Positions 1 to 7,359 are shown, numbered from the stretch's first letter. The stretch: 9,453 nt of DNA from Lachnospiraceae bacterium (GCA_017477005.1 JAFUXY010000001.1:1-9453); one strand, 5' to 3'. The notes: generated by a model from the sequence alone, not told the origin. Translations and numbers: made by a program.

Positions 1-1110
1 ATGGATTTCGACGAGAAAGCGCTGTTGGGTACGCTCTCAATGGGGCAGATGCAGTCGGTCGAAATCGCAAAGGCAGTTTCGCAGGAAGCGAAGGTGGTGA
101 TCCTGGACGAGCCAACGTCTTCCCTGTCGGACAACGAGGTGGAGACGCTGTTTCGGATCATGAACGACCTGCGGGACAAAGGCGTGGCGATGATCTACAT
201 TTCGCACAAGATGGACGAGATCAAGCGGATTGCAGATGATGTCACGATCATGCGGGACGGCACCTATGTAGGCACCTGGCCAGCCAAGGACTTGACGACC
301 GATGAGATCATTGCGAAGATGGTGGGCCGGGAGTTGACGGCGGTGTATCCCGAGAAACGCCACACGGTCTCAGACGAGGTGGTGTTGGAGGCGAAGGACA
401 TTTGTTCCATCCACGAGAAGTCCTTCCAGCATTGCAGCTTCAAGCTCCGAAAGGGCGAAATTTTGGGATTTGGCGGTCTGGTTGGCGCGCAGCGAAGCGA
501 GCTGATGGAGGGGATTTTCGGTTATCGTGCCTTGGATGCCGGAGAAATCTATGTGCATGGGGAGAAAAAGGATATCCATCATCCGATCGACGCAATGAAC
601 GCCGGGATCGGGCTGATCACAGAGGATCGGCGCGGCAATGGTATTTTCGGCTGTCTGTCCATCAAGGACAACGTGGGCATTTCCGTGTACAACAAGTACC
701 TCAAGGCTGGGGTAGTTTTGGATCATCCGGCGATCAACAAGATTGTGGACGACAGTATCGAGAAGCTGTCGATCAAGACGCCCAATATGAATGAGCATAT
801 CGCCAATCTGTCCGGCGGAAATCAGCAGAAGGTGATCATCTCCCGCTGGCTCGCCAACGATCCGGACGTGCTGATCATGGATGAGCCGACCCGAGGCATC
901 GACGTCGGCGCCAAGCACGAGATCTATGAGATCATGGAAGAGTTGGCCGGGCAGGGAAAGGCGATCATTATGATCTCTTCCGAAATGGCGGAGCTTTTGG
1001 GTATGTCGGATCGGGTCTGCGTGATGTGCAACGGAAAGCTGACTGGCGAGATTACGAAACCCGAAGAAATGACTCAGGCAAATGTCATGCATTATGCGAC
1101 ACAATTCTGA
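1..1110 (+). CDS. mglA: Sugar ABC importer ATP-binding protein, MglA-like (5' partial)
   Basis: This is the ATPase of a carbohydrate-uptake (CUT2) importer; it hydrolyses ATP on the cytoplasmic side to drive sugar entry through the permease encoded next. CUT2 ATPases are about 500 residues with two fused nucleotide-binding domains. The 369 residues seen lack the first Walker A, so the gene continues upstream and the ATG at position 1 is internal. Visible parts of domain 1 are the signature LSMGQ (residues 12-16), Walker B VVILDEPTSS (from 32) and the H-loop ISHKMDE. Domain 2 begins near residue 127. It has a degenerate Walker A (GGLVGAQRSEL, lacking the GKST lysine), signature LSGGNQQK (270-277) and Walker B LIMDEPTRGID (291-301). 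A degenerate second P-loop is normal for RbsA/MglA proteins. The MglA assignment rests mainly on the MglC-like partner 14 bases downstream; ribose or xylose specificity is not excluded. Confidence 0.93.
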   Translation: MDFDEKALLGTLSMGQMQSVEIAKAVSQEAKVVILDEPTSSLSDNEVETLFRIMNDLRDKGVAMIYISHKMDEIKRIADDVTIMRDGTYVGTWPAKDLTTDEIIAKMVGRELTAVYPEKRHTVSDEVVLEAKDICSIHEKSFQHCSFKLRKGEILGFGGLVGAQRSELMEGIFGYRALDAGEIYVHGEKKDIHHPIDAMNAGIGLITEDRRGNGIFGCLSIKDNVGISVYNKYLKAGVVLDHPAINKIVDDSIEKLSIKTPNMNEHIANLSGGNQQKVIISRWLANDPDVLIMDEPTRGIDVGAKHEIYEIMEELAGQGKAIIMISSEMAELLGMSDRVCVMCNGKLTGEITKPEEMTQANVMHYATQF

Positions 1111-1124
1111 TGGGGAGGGAATAA

Positions 1125-2114
1125 ATGGAAAAAACGACAACAAAAAAAATGCAGGATTTCCTGATCAATTATGGCGTGATCATTATCATGTTCATCCTGG
1201 TGATCTATACCGGGATCACGCATCACAACTTCCTGACGATCGGCAATTTCAACAATATTCTGCTCAATATGAGCTCCCGTCTGGTGATCGCGCTCGGCAT
1301 TGCGGGCTGTGTCATTACGGCCGGGTGCGACCTGTCCGCAGGACGTATTATCGGACTCGGCGGCTGTATCGCGGGTACCTTGCTGCAAAAGATTGATTAT
1401 TCAGGCAAGTTCTATGAGGGCATGCCGCCTATGAATATTTTTGTGGCGCTGCTCATCGTGATGGGCGTTTGCGGTGCCTGTGGCGCAATCAGCGGATTCT
1501 TTATCGCGTATTTGAGCGTTCCGCCGTTCATTGCGACGCTGGCTATGATGGAAATTGTCTACGGCGGCAATTTGATCTACACGAATGCGACGCCTCTCGG
1601 CGGCTATGTGGATTATTATACGGCGGTTTCTACCGGCCGTTTCATCGGGATCAATTATCAGATCTGGATCGCGGTTATCGTGGCGATAGTCACATGGTTC
1701 ATTTTCAATATGACCCGGCACGGCAAATATATGTACGCAATCGGCGGCAATCCGCAGGCAGCGGAGGTGGCCGGCGTACCGGTTCGGATGACCTTCATCA
1801 TCATCTACGCAAAGGCGGCGGCAATGTATGGTCTGGCAGGCTTTATGCTGGGCGCCCGCGCAGGCGGCGCTTCGGTCAACCTGGGACTTGGTTATGAGAT
1901 GGAAGCCATCGCCGCATGTACGATCGGCGGCGTGTCCGTGACCGGCGGCCGAGGCAAGGTTTCTTCGGCTGTGATCGGTGTGGCGGTCTTCGAATTGATG
2001 AAGGCGGCGCTGCAGTATTTGGGCGTGGACGCAAACGCGCAATGGATCGCGATTGGCGTGATTATCTTCATTGCGATTTCGCTGGATATCCGCAAGTACG
2101 TGGTGAAGAAATAA
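1125..2114 (+). CDS. mglC: Sugar ABC importer permease, MglC-like
   Basis: This is a 329-residue inner-membrane permease of the RbsC/MglC (BPD_transp_2) family, forming the sugar channel of the importer energised by the preceding ATPase. It is almost entirely hydrophobic, with helices starting near residue 15 and about eight to ten predicted by eye. The segment ALGIAGCVITAGCDLSAGR (residues about 56-74) closely matches E. coli MglC as remembered, including the DLSAGR motif. The cytoplasmic coupling-loop motif GKYMYAIGGNPQAAEVAGV lies near residues 201-219. Length fits MglC (about 336). The ATG is preceded by GGGGAGG at 1112-1118, an ideal ribosome binding site, and the 14-base gap from the ATPase implies co-transcription. 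A terminator follows the stop. Substrate (galactose or methyl-galactoside) is inferred by family similarity; no binding protein of this importer is visible, and it probably lies upstream. Confidence 0.92.
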   Translation: MEKTTTKKMQDFLINYGVIIIMFILVIYTGITHHNFLTIGNFNNILLNMSSRLVIALGIAGCVITAGCDLSAGRIIGLGGCIAGTLLQKIDYSGKFYEGMPPMNIFVALLIVMGVCGACGAISGFFIAYLSVPPFIATLAMMEIVYGGNLIYTNATPLGGYVDYYTAVSTGRFIGINYQIWIAVIVAIVTWFIFNMTRHGKYMYAIGGNPQAAEVAGVPVRMTFIIIYAKAAAMYGLAGFMLGARAGGASVNLGLGYEMEAIAACTIGGVSVTGGRGKVSSAVIGVAVFELMKAALQYLGVDANAQWIAIGVIIFIAISLDIRKYVVKK

Positions 2115-2119
2115 TCCGA

Positions 2120-2148
2120 TTGCGAAATACGATAGAATATCCTATAAT
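2120..2148 (+). promoter_or_regulatory. Sigma-A-type promoter for the downstream signalling operon
   Basis: TTGCGA at 2120-2125 and a perfect TATAAT at 2143-2148 are separated by exactly 17 bases. Transcription would start around 2155, upstream of the small membrane protein gene at 2226 and probably of the whole 2226-7046 cluster. The predicted start falls within the 5' arm of the terminator hairpin at 2151-2172. Recognised by eye; no start site is known. Confidence 0.6.
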
Positions 2149-2150
2149 AG

Positions 2151-2177
2151 TCCGGTGGCGAAAGCCGCCGGATTTTT
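2151..2177 (+). terminator. Rho-independent terminator after mglC-like gene
   Basis: A nine-pair GC-rich stem (TCCGGTGGC with GCCGCCGGA, one G-U pair) closed by a GAAA tetraloop spans 2151-2172 and is followed by five T at 2173-2177. It lies 36 bases past the mglC stop codon and should end the importer transcript. Confidence 0.9.
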
Positions 2178-2225
2178 CATATGGAAGTACAAGGAAAAAA
2201 TGATCATTTTGAAAGGAGCTTTGCG

Positions 2226-2549
2226 GTGACGCTAAATGAGATCTTTGATATGACCTGGATCCCGATCCTGGCCTTTGCGCTGAGCTTTTGCGCAGGGGTA
2301 CATATGCTGATCATAGGAAAACGGCCGCCTTATCTGAAAAACAAGGACGACAACCGGCCGTTGAAAAATGAGGCCATGTATGCCAAGACGGGCGGACGGC
2401 TGTTGATTTATTTTGCGCTGGGCGCGGCGGTGATGTGCGGTCTGCTTTTCTTTAATCTATGGATGGCGCTGGCGGAGATCGTGGCGGTTTTTTTGACCTT
2501 TTCGGTACGCTGGCGGGAAATGGAAGAGAAGTACGGTCCAATCGGATGA
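2226..2549 (+). CDS. Small membrane protein of unknown function (GTG start)
   Basis: I do not recognise this family. The start is taken as GTG 2226 because AAAGGAG at 2212-2218 lies seven bases upstream. The in-frame ATG at 2181 directly follows the terminator T-run and has no binding site. The product is 107 residues. Hydrophobic segments lie at about 11-30, 57-76 and 77-94, so two or three membrane helices with a charged loop (residues 32-55, rich in K, N, R and D) between the first and second. The C-terminus is charged (RWREMEEKYGP). The layout recalls small DUF-type membrane proteins of Firmicutes, but no family can be named. It is the first gene after the predicted promoter at 2120-2148 and lies 50 bases before the response regulator, so it is probably co-transcribed with the signalling genes. 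A role in sensing is only a guess from position. Confidence 0.8.
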   Translation: MTLNEIFDMTWIPILAFALSFCAGVHMLIIGKRPPYLKNKDDNRPLKNEAMYAKTGGRLLIYFALGAAVMCGLLFFNLWMALAEIVAVFLTFSVRWREMEEKYGPIG

Positions 2550-2599
2550 ATAACCTGTAGGCGAATCCAATTTGTGAACGATAATAGAGGCGGCAAGGG

Positions 2600-4207
2600 A
2601 TGAGTGAATATTCTGTGCTTTTGGCGGACGATGAAAAATTCGTCTGCGATATGATCCAAAAAAAATTGAATTGGCAGGAGCTGGGGTTTTGTGTGGCCGG
2701 GTATGCCAGAAACGGAATCGAGGCGTTGGAAATGGTCGAAGATCTGGAGCCGGATGTGATCATGACCGATATCAAGATGCCCTATATGGATGGGCTGACC
2801 CTGTGCCGAAAGGTCAAGGAACGGTTTCCCGGCACCAAGTTCATTATCTTTTCGGGCTTCGACGAATTTGAATACGCCAAGGAAGCGATCAAGATTGAAG
2901 CGGAAGAGTATATATTGAAGCCCATCGATTCGGAAGAGCTGGCGGCCGTGTTTCGGCGGATCCGCGAAGCCCTGGATCGGGATATTGATGAAAAGAGAAA
3001 CATCAATGAATTGCAGGAATATTATCTGAAAAGCCTGCCGGTGCTGCAGGAAAATTTTTATGTATCGCTGCTCGAAGGACGGCTTGCGGAACAGACGATC
3101 AAAAAATACGCTTCGGATTATCAGATCCGCCTAGATGGTTCCTTCTATGTGGTGGCGGTGCTGTCGATTCATTACCACAGCAAAAACGGCAAAGAGATGG
3201 AGGTTGCGCCATTTTTGCTGTCGGTATCGGTACAGAAGCTCGTAGAGGAGCAGCTTGGCGGACTTTGGACGATCAAGACTTTGTTTTATACCGGAGATAT
3301 CGTCGTGGTGGCCCAGCTTTCGAAAGAGGAGGAGCTGCGTTCCTTCACAGACCGGCTGGACGATATTTGCCGCAGGGCGGGTCGGATCTGCCGCTCCGGC
3401 GTCACAGCGGGGATTGGGACTTTGTGCAGCCGTCCGGTCGAGCTTCCCAAGTCCTACAGCGCGGCCAAGAACGCGATCTCGTATGCGCTGCTGTACGGTC
3501 GTTCGCGGGCGATCAATATCGAAGAGATCGGTCTCAAATCGGCGGAGCCAAATGCCGCATCCAGTGGCGAGTCCATTGTACCTCTGCTCGCAGCGCTCAA
3601 AATAAACGACAAGGAGCGGCTGAAAAAGGCCATCCATACCTTTGTGGAAGAGGTCACAAAAAGCCGTTTGTCTATGTCCGATTTCAAGGTCATGTTGATG
3701 AAGTTGGTCGTGGAGCTCAACGATTTTGTCTGGAATTATGACCTGTCGATGGATGAAGCATTGGGAGACGGGCTTGATTTATTAAATCTATTGATGGATC
3801 AGGATTCGATGGAGGCGATGGGGGAGACGCTGCTTGGCATCTGCAGCCGCCTGCAGGACAGGGTGAGCGAACGGCGCAAGGATTCGACCGTTTCCTTTGT
3901 GTCGAAGGCCAAGGCCTATGTACGCGAGCATTATGCGGATCGGGATATCGGGATTGATACGGTCTGCGGCGAGCTCGGGGTATCTTCGTCGTATTTTTCT
4001 ACGGCGTTCAAAAAAACGACCGGGAAGACCTTTATTAATTACCTGACCGAATACCGAATGCAGCAGGCAGTGAAATTGTTGGAGACGGGCGACGATAAGA
4101 CCTATATCATCGCCGACAAGGTCGGATATTCGGATCCAAATTATTTCAGCTATGTATTCAAGAAATGCATCGGCTGCTCGCCCTCGAAATACAGGGCTAC
4201 GCATTGA
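2600..4207 (+). CDS. YesN-type response regulator with AraC DNA-binding domain
   Basis: This 535-residue cytoplasmic transcription regulator is the expected partner of the kinase encoded next. The receiver domain covers residues 4-120: acidic pair D10-D11, phosphoacceptor D57 (in VIMTDIKMPYMDG), S85 at the conserved Ser/Thr switch position and K107 (in ILKPID). The middle (about 120-430) is the long linker typical of YesN proteins and contains a degenerate GGDEF-like stretch (GVTAGIGTLCSRP followed by SYSAAKNAISYALLYG). The C-terminal AraC domain (433-535) has both helix-turn-helix units: ELGVSSSYFSTAFKKTTGK, then ADKVGYSDPNYFSYVFKK and the usual CSPSKYR ending. The ATG follows a GAGGCGGCAAGGG purine-rich site. 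The likely target, by analogy to clostridial sugar systems, is the neighbouring mgl-like operon; binding sites are not visible, since the mgl promoter is outside the window. Confidence 0.93.
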   Translation: MSEYSVLLADDEKFVCDMIQKKLNWQELGFCVAGYARNGIEALEMVEDLEPDVIMTDIKMPYMDGLTLCRKVKERFPGTKFIIFSGFDEFEYAKEAIKIEAEEYILKPIDSEELAAVFRRIREALDRDIDEKRNINELQEYYLKSLPVLQENFYVSLLEGRLAEQTIKKYASDYQIRLDGSFYVVAVLSIHYHSKNGKEMEVAPFLLSVSVQKLVEEQLGGLWTIKTLFYTGDIVVVAQLSKEEELRSFTDRLDDICRRAGRICRSGVTAGIGTLCSRPVELPKSYSAAKNAISYALLYGRSRAINIEEIGLKSAEPNAASSGESIVPLLAALKINDKERLKKAIHTFVEEVTKSRLSMSDFKVMLMKLVVELNDFVWNYDLSMDEALGDGLDLLNLLMDQDSMEAMGETLLGICSRLQDRVSERRKDSTVSFVSKAKAYVREHYADRDIGIDTVCGELGVSSSYFSTAFKKTTGKTFINYLTEYRMQQAVKLLETGDDKTYIIADKVGYSDPNYFSYVFKKCIGCSPSKYRATH

Positions 4208-4211
4208 AGGA

Positions 4212-4241
4212 ATGATTTTTTTGGAGGGTATTACCGATTAA
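4212..4241 (+). other. Nine-codon mini-ORF overlapping the kinase start
   Basis: ATG 4212 opens a frame of nine codons (MIFLEGITD) that ends at TAA 4239-4241. Its stop overlaps the last base of the proposed ATT start of the kinase (4237-4239), a geometry that could allow translational coupling. A purine run (GAAGGA) lies directly against the ATG, too close for a good ribosome binding site. It may be chance. Confidence 0.2.
4222..4228 (+). promoter_or_regulatory. Ribosome binding site supporting an ATT start for the kinase
   Basis: TGGAGGG at 4222-4228 contains a full GGAGG (4223-4227). No ATG, GTG or TTG in the kinase frame follows it within usable distance. The only well-placed initiator-like codon is ATT at 4237, nine bases after GGAGG. 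The first in-frame ATG (4333) is more than 100 bases away and has no such site. Confidence 0.65.
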
Positions 4242-6057
4242 AAACTGGATTCCCAAACTAAAACAACAGGCGGAAAAGAGGGAGTTTTCCGGCTCAATCC
4301 GGACGGCGATCACACTGTCGTATTCGATTATCATGGTGATCTCTCTGGCTTTTCTCGGGTTTACGCTGTATTGGTATTTCGCAGGCCGCGTGCGGGAACA
4401 GACGGCGGAAAATATGGAGCAATTGATCTCCCAAACGTCGGTCAATATTGAAACCTATCTGCGGAATATGCGATTGATCTCGGATACGATTTATCTGCGG
4501 AAGCTCAAGGAATCGGATCTTTCGGAAGGTGGTCTCGATGAGTGGATGCATGTGCTCTATGAGGAAAACAAGGATTCGATCATCGGCATTTCCTGCTATG
4601 ACGGGGACGGGAGGATTATCGCCGGGGTTCCTTTTGTGGAAGAGAAGGAAGGGATCGAAGCCAGGACGCAGGATTGGTTTTTGGGCGCGGTGAAAAATGG
4701 AGGGGAGTTTTATCTTTCGATTCCGCATATTCAGAATTTGTATGTCCCCATATCCTATGCCTATCCGTGGGTCGTGTCTTTGAGCCGGGAGGTGGAAATC
4801 CTCGAGGGCGGAACGCTGCGAAAAGGTGTGCTGCTGATCGATATGGATTATACCGCCATTGAAAAGCTCCTAAAACGCGTCAATCGCAATCAGCAGCGTC
4901 AATATGTCTACCTCTGCGACAGCAGCGGACAGATTATCTTTCATCCAAAGCAAAATCGGATCAACGCCGGAATCTACAAAGAAAACAGCATTGTCGAGGG
5001 GGGCTTTCAAAACGGCACGAAACGGGACCGGTATTTTGGGGAAGAGCGGCTTGTGACGGTGCGAACTGTGAAAAATACCGATTGGAAGATCGTCTGTGTG
5101 ACCTTGGAGCGTAATATTTGGACCGGGCTCTATGAATCGACCTATTATTTTATTCTGTTGGTGGTGGTTTCCATTTTGGCGGCCTTGGTACTCAATTTTC
5201 TGGTGTCGATGTGGATTACCATTCCGCTCGAGAAATTGACGGATTCGGTCAAGGTGGCAGACGACGGCAATCTCGATCCGGATATCTACGTGGGAGGCAA
5301 TACCGAGGTACGGTATCTCGGACAGACCCTAAAGGATGCGGCCGGAAAAATGCGCGCACTGTGGGAGGATTTCAAAAGGGAGGAAGCCGAACGGCAAAAA
5401 AGCACCTTTGAAGCGCTGCAATCTCAGATCAATCCGCATTTTCTGTACAACACGCTCGATTCGATCGTGTGGATGATCGAGGGAGAGCAGTATCGGGATG
5501 CGGTGGGCATGGTTCGTAATCTTGCGAGTCTGTTTCGTATCAGCTTGAGCCGCGGCAAGACGATTATTTCGATCGAGGATGAGATCCGCCATGCCAGGAA
5601 TTATATGGATATCCAAAAGATGCGTTACCACGATGCGTTCACGGTGGAATTCGAGGTAGACCCGGCTATATTGCAGGCTTCGACGGTCAAGCTGATTCTG
5701 CAGCCGGTGCTTGAAAATGCGATCGAATATGGTGTTTCGCAGATGGATGGAGAGGGGGAGATCTTCGTCCGCGGGGAAATCAAAGATGGCGAGATCTGTC
5801 TTTGTGTTTCAGATAATGGCCTTGGAATGGAGGAAGAGGTGGCGGAGCGTCTGCTGACCGACCGGCCGAAAAAAACGGCCAGAGGCTCCGGGGTGGGGCT
5901 TTTGAATGTACATAGGAGGCTTCAATTGTACTTTGGCGAGGAGTACGGGCTTTCGATTGAAAGCGCGCCGGACGAAGGGACGCAGGTGGGGTTTCATTTG
6001 CCGTTCAAACCGTTGGAACAAAAGGAAGCTAAGGAATACGAGGGGAAGGGAAGATGA
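4237..6057 (+). CDS. YesM-type sensor histidine kinase (proposed ATT start)
   Basis: A membrane kinase of the LytS/YesM (HPK7-8, His_kinase) class that phosphorylates the YesN-type regulator upstream. Numbering from ATT 4237 gives 606 residues. A lysine-rich tail (1-22) precedes TM1 (about 24-48), an extracellular sensing region (about 50-300) resembling a Cache-type fold, TM2 (about 303-325), a HAMP segment from about 326 (WITIPLEKLTDSV), and the catalytic core. Core motifs are H-box INPHFLYNTLDS with phospho-accepting H401, N-box LQPVLENAIEYG (N494), G1 box SDNGLGM (D526) and G2 box GSGVGL (550-555). The start was chosen because GGAGG sits nine bases before ATT. The alternative ATG 4333 would remove the positively charged tail and about nine residues of TM1, and has no ribosome binding site. 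If that ATG is correct, the protein is 574 residues. The gene overlaps the next one by ATGA. Confidence 0.93.
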   Translation: MKNWIPKLKQQAEKREFSGSIRTAITLSYSIIMVISLAFLGFTLYWYFAGRVREQTAENMEQLISQTSVNIETYLRNMRLISDTIYLRKLKESDLSEGGLDEWMHVLYEENKDSIIGISCYDGDGRIIAGVPFVEEKEGIEARTQDWFLGAVKNGGEFYLSIPHIQNLYVPISYAYPWVVSLSREVEILEGGTLRKGVLLIDMDYTAIEKLLKRVNRNQQRQYVYLCDSSGQIIFHPKQNRINAGIYKENSIVEGGFQNGTKRDRYFGEERLVTVRTVKNTDWKIVCVTLERNIWTGLYESTYYFILLVVVSILAALVLNFLVSMWITIPLEKLTDSVKVADDGNLDPDIYVGGNTEVRYLGQTLKDAAGKMRALWEDFKREEAERQKSTFEALQSQINPHFLYNTLDSIVWMIEGEQYRDAVGMVRNLASLFRISLSRGKTIISIEDEIRHARNYMDIQKMRYHDAFTVEFEVDPAILQASTVKLILQPVLENAIEYGVSQMDGEGEIFVRGEIKDGEICLCVSDNGLGMEEEVAERLLTDRPKKTARGSGVGLLNVHRRLQLYFGEEYGLSIESAPDEGTQVGFHLPFKPLEQKEAKEYEGKGR

Positions 6058-7046
6058 TCACAAACAAACGAGTATGGATAGGGTTTGTGGCGGCGCTGCT
6101 TCTTGTGCTGGCCTGGGCTTCGTATCGGTTTTTTCATGTCCGCGATATCGGAGACATCCAAAGCATCCCGGTCATATTAAGCAAAACTTCCAACGATCCC
6201 TATATGCTGTATCGGCGGGGCTTGGAGCAGGCAGCCAAGGACTATCGGATGAAGCTTTCGTTTGTCTATGCCGACAACAAGCTCTCTGCGTTGAAAAGGG
6301 CGCTCAAAAAGGAAACGGCAGGGATTATACTAGAACCGGATTTGGACAAGAAGCTGCCTCAAATGATGGAGGAACATGCGATGACGACGCGGTTTATGCT
6401 CCTGGATTCGGATGTGGAGCCGGAGGGGATTTTTCCTTTGACAGCCGCTGACAACCGAAGGATTTCGGTGTCCCTGATGGATCTGATTCAATCGGATTTT
6501 GGAGAACAGAATCTTTCTTTGGACGGGAAGCGCGTGGGATTGGTGTACTTTAATGGAAAGGAACTCGCAGTACAGCAGCGGCGCGACAAGTTCGTCAATC
6601 AGATGGATAAAATGGGTATGCTTTTGGCGATTGAAATTCGCTCACAAAGCCGTATGGAAGACAAGCTGCGCAGCATGTTTTCATTTGGCGGCCTGGATCT
6701 TTTGGTGGCGCTCGACAATCCATCGACGGAAGCCTGCGCCCATCTGCTCAATGCGACGCAGCCGGAGGAGATAGTTCCACTGTACGGGGAGGGCTATTCG
6801 GAGGCTGTGGTGTATTTTTTGGACAAGGGAGTGGTCAACGGTCTTGTTTTGCCGAACGAATTTCAGATTGGTTATCAGGCGGTGGAGCAGCTGCGTCAGT
6901 TGACAAACGCCGATACCCGTCGCTTGCAGACACTGTTTAACGCAGACTCCCACCAGCCGGAAAAGGAAACCATTGACATTTTCAAGGTAAAGAAGGAAAA
7001 TATGTTTGATAGCGAGTTCGAAAAGATCGTGTTTCCGATGCCTTAG
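6054..7046 (+). CDS. Membrane-anchored sugar-binding-protein-like sensor component
   Basis: This 330-residue protein resembles periplasmic binding proteins of the RbsB/MglB type (Peripla_BP_4 class). It opens with KR residues and one hydrophobic helix (about 7-24), then a two-lobe-like body. IPVILSKTSNDPYMLYRRG (from about 38) is the characteristic first strand and helix of these proteins. GKRVGLVYFNG and the later LDLLVALDNPSTEACAHLL fit the second lobe. No lipobox cysteine follows the helix, so it is probably an uncleaved signal anchor, unlike the lipoprotein binding proteins of Gram-positive importers. ATG overlaps the kinase stop (ATGA), showing tight coupling. By analogy with XylFII of Clostridium beijerinckii, it may bind sugar outside the cell and present it to the kinase ectodomain. 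Ligand unknown; galactose is suggested only by the mgl-like neighbours. Confidence 0.82.
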   Translation: MITNKRVWIGFVAALLLVLAWASYRFFHVRDIGDIQSIPVILSKTSNDPYMLYRRGLEQAAKDYRMKLSFVYADNKLSALKRALKKETAGIILEPDLDKKLPQMMEEHAMTTRFMLLDSDVEPEGIFPLTAADNRRISVSLMDLIQSDFGEQNLSLDGKRVGLVYFNGKELAVQQRRDKFVNQMDKMGMLLAIEIRSQSRMEDKLRSMFSFGGLDLLVALDNPSTEACAHLLNATQPEEIVPLYGEGYSEAVVYFLDKGVVNGLVLPNEFQIGYQAVEQLRQLTNADTRRLQTLFNADSHQPEKETIDIFKVKKENMFDSEFEKIVFPMP

Positions 7047-7110
7047 GAAAGTGCTGGTGTGAGCGAGTTTGCTCAGCGGGTATTTCCTTTGCATGGGACG
7101 GGAGGGTGCT

Positions 7111-7359
7111 ATGAATGAAGAAATGACGATGTCCGTGTCGCCGATCTGTTTGAAGAACCGGCAAAAATACGCCTTTGTGCGTTTCACCGATGGAAAGAAA
7201 AACTGCGAATGGCAGATTCCCGAGGTGAAGTTGACGTTCAACGAGGGCTTTTCGAAGGAAGAGCTGAGCGGTCTGAAGTTTTATGTGAAGACCAATCTGA
7301 CCGAGCTCAAGCGAATGGCGGCGAAGATCAACCTGTTTGATGTGTTTATGAATCGATGA
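7111..7359 (+). CDS. Small hypothetical protein, 82 residues
   Basis: Function not recognised, though it resembles a short conserved hypothetical seen in Clostridia. ATG 7111 is preceded by GGAGGG at 7101-7106, a strong site with a short spacer; an upstream in-frame ATG at 7069 lacks one and is rejected. The protein is soluble by appearance: no signal or membrane segment, mixed charge, one cysteine in SPICLKN and a C-terminal basic stretch ending FDVFMNR. The order of charged strand-like segments (KYAFVRFTDGKKNCEW) followed by a helix-like end (ELKRMAAKINLFDVF) suggests a small alpha/beta fold. It stands 64 bases after the binding-protein-like gene and before tRNA-Ala; no clear promoter or terminator separates it from the preceding operon. 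Its stop codon lies in a 12-bp tandem repeat. Confidence 0.8.
   Translation: MNEEMTMSVSPICLKNRQKYAFVRFTDGKKNCEWQIPEVKLTFNEGFSKEELSGLKFYVKTNLTELKRMAAKINLFDVFMNR

Noticed and set aside
370..1143. Long minus-strand open frame opposite the mglA-like gene
   Set aside because: It lies wholly over a coding sequence with clear ABC motifs. The translation is rich in His, Arg and Asp as expected from antisense codon bias, with no recognisable domain or ribosome binding site.
1401..2042. 213-residue minus-strand open frame opposite mglC
   Set aside because: Shadow frame, strongly biased composition, no motif; the permease on the + strand is clear.
2573..2585. Possible separate promoter for the response regulator (GATAAT at 2580)
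   Set aside because: No -35 hexamer at proper spacing; the short gap to the preceding gene fits one operon.
4333..6057. Kinase starting at the first in-frame ATG
   Set aside because: No ribosome binding site precedes it, and it would cut into the first membrane helix and remove the basic N-terminal tail; ATT 4237 fits better.
7053..7090. Possible terminator after the binding-protein-like gene (TGAGC...GCTCA)
   Set aside because: The stem has only five pairs with a six-base loop, no clean extension, and is followed by GCGGGTATTT rather than a T-run.
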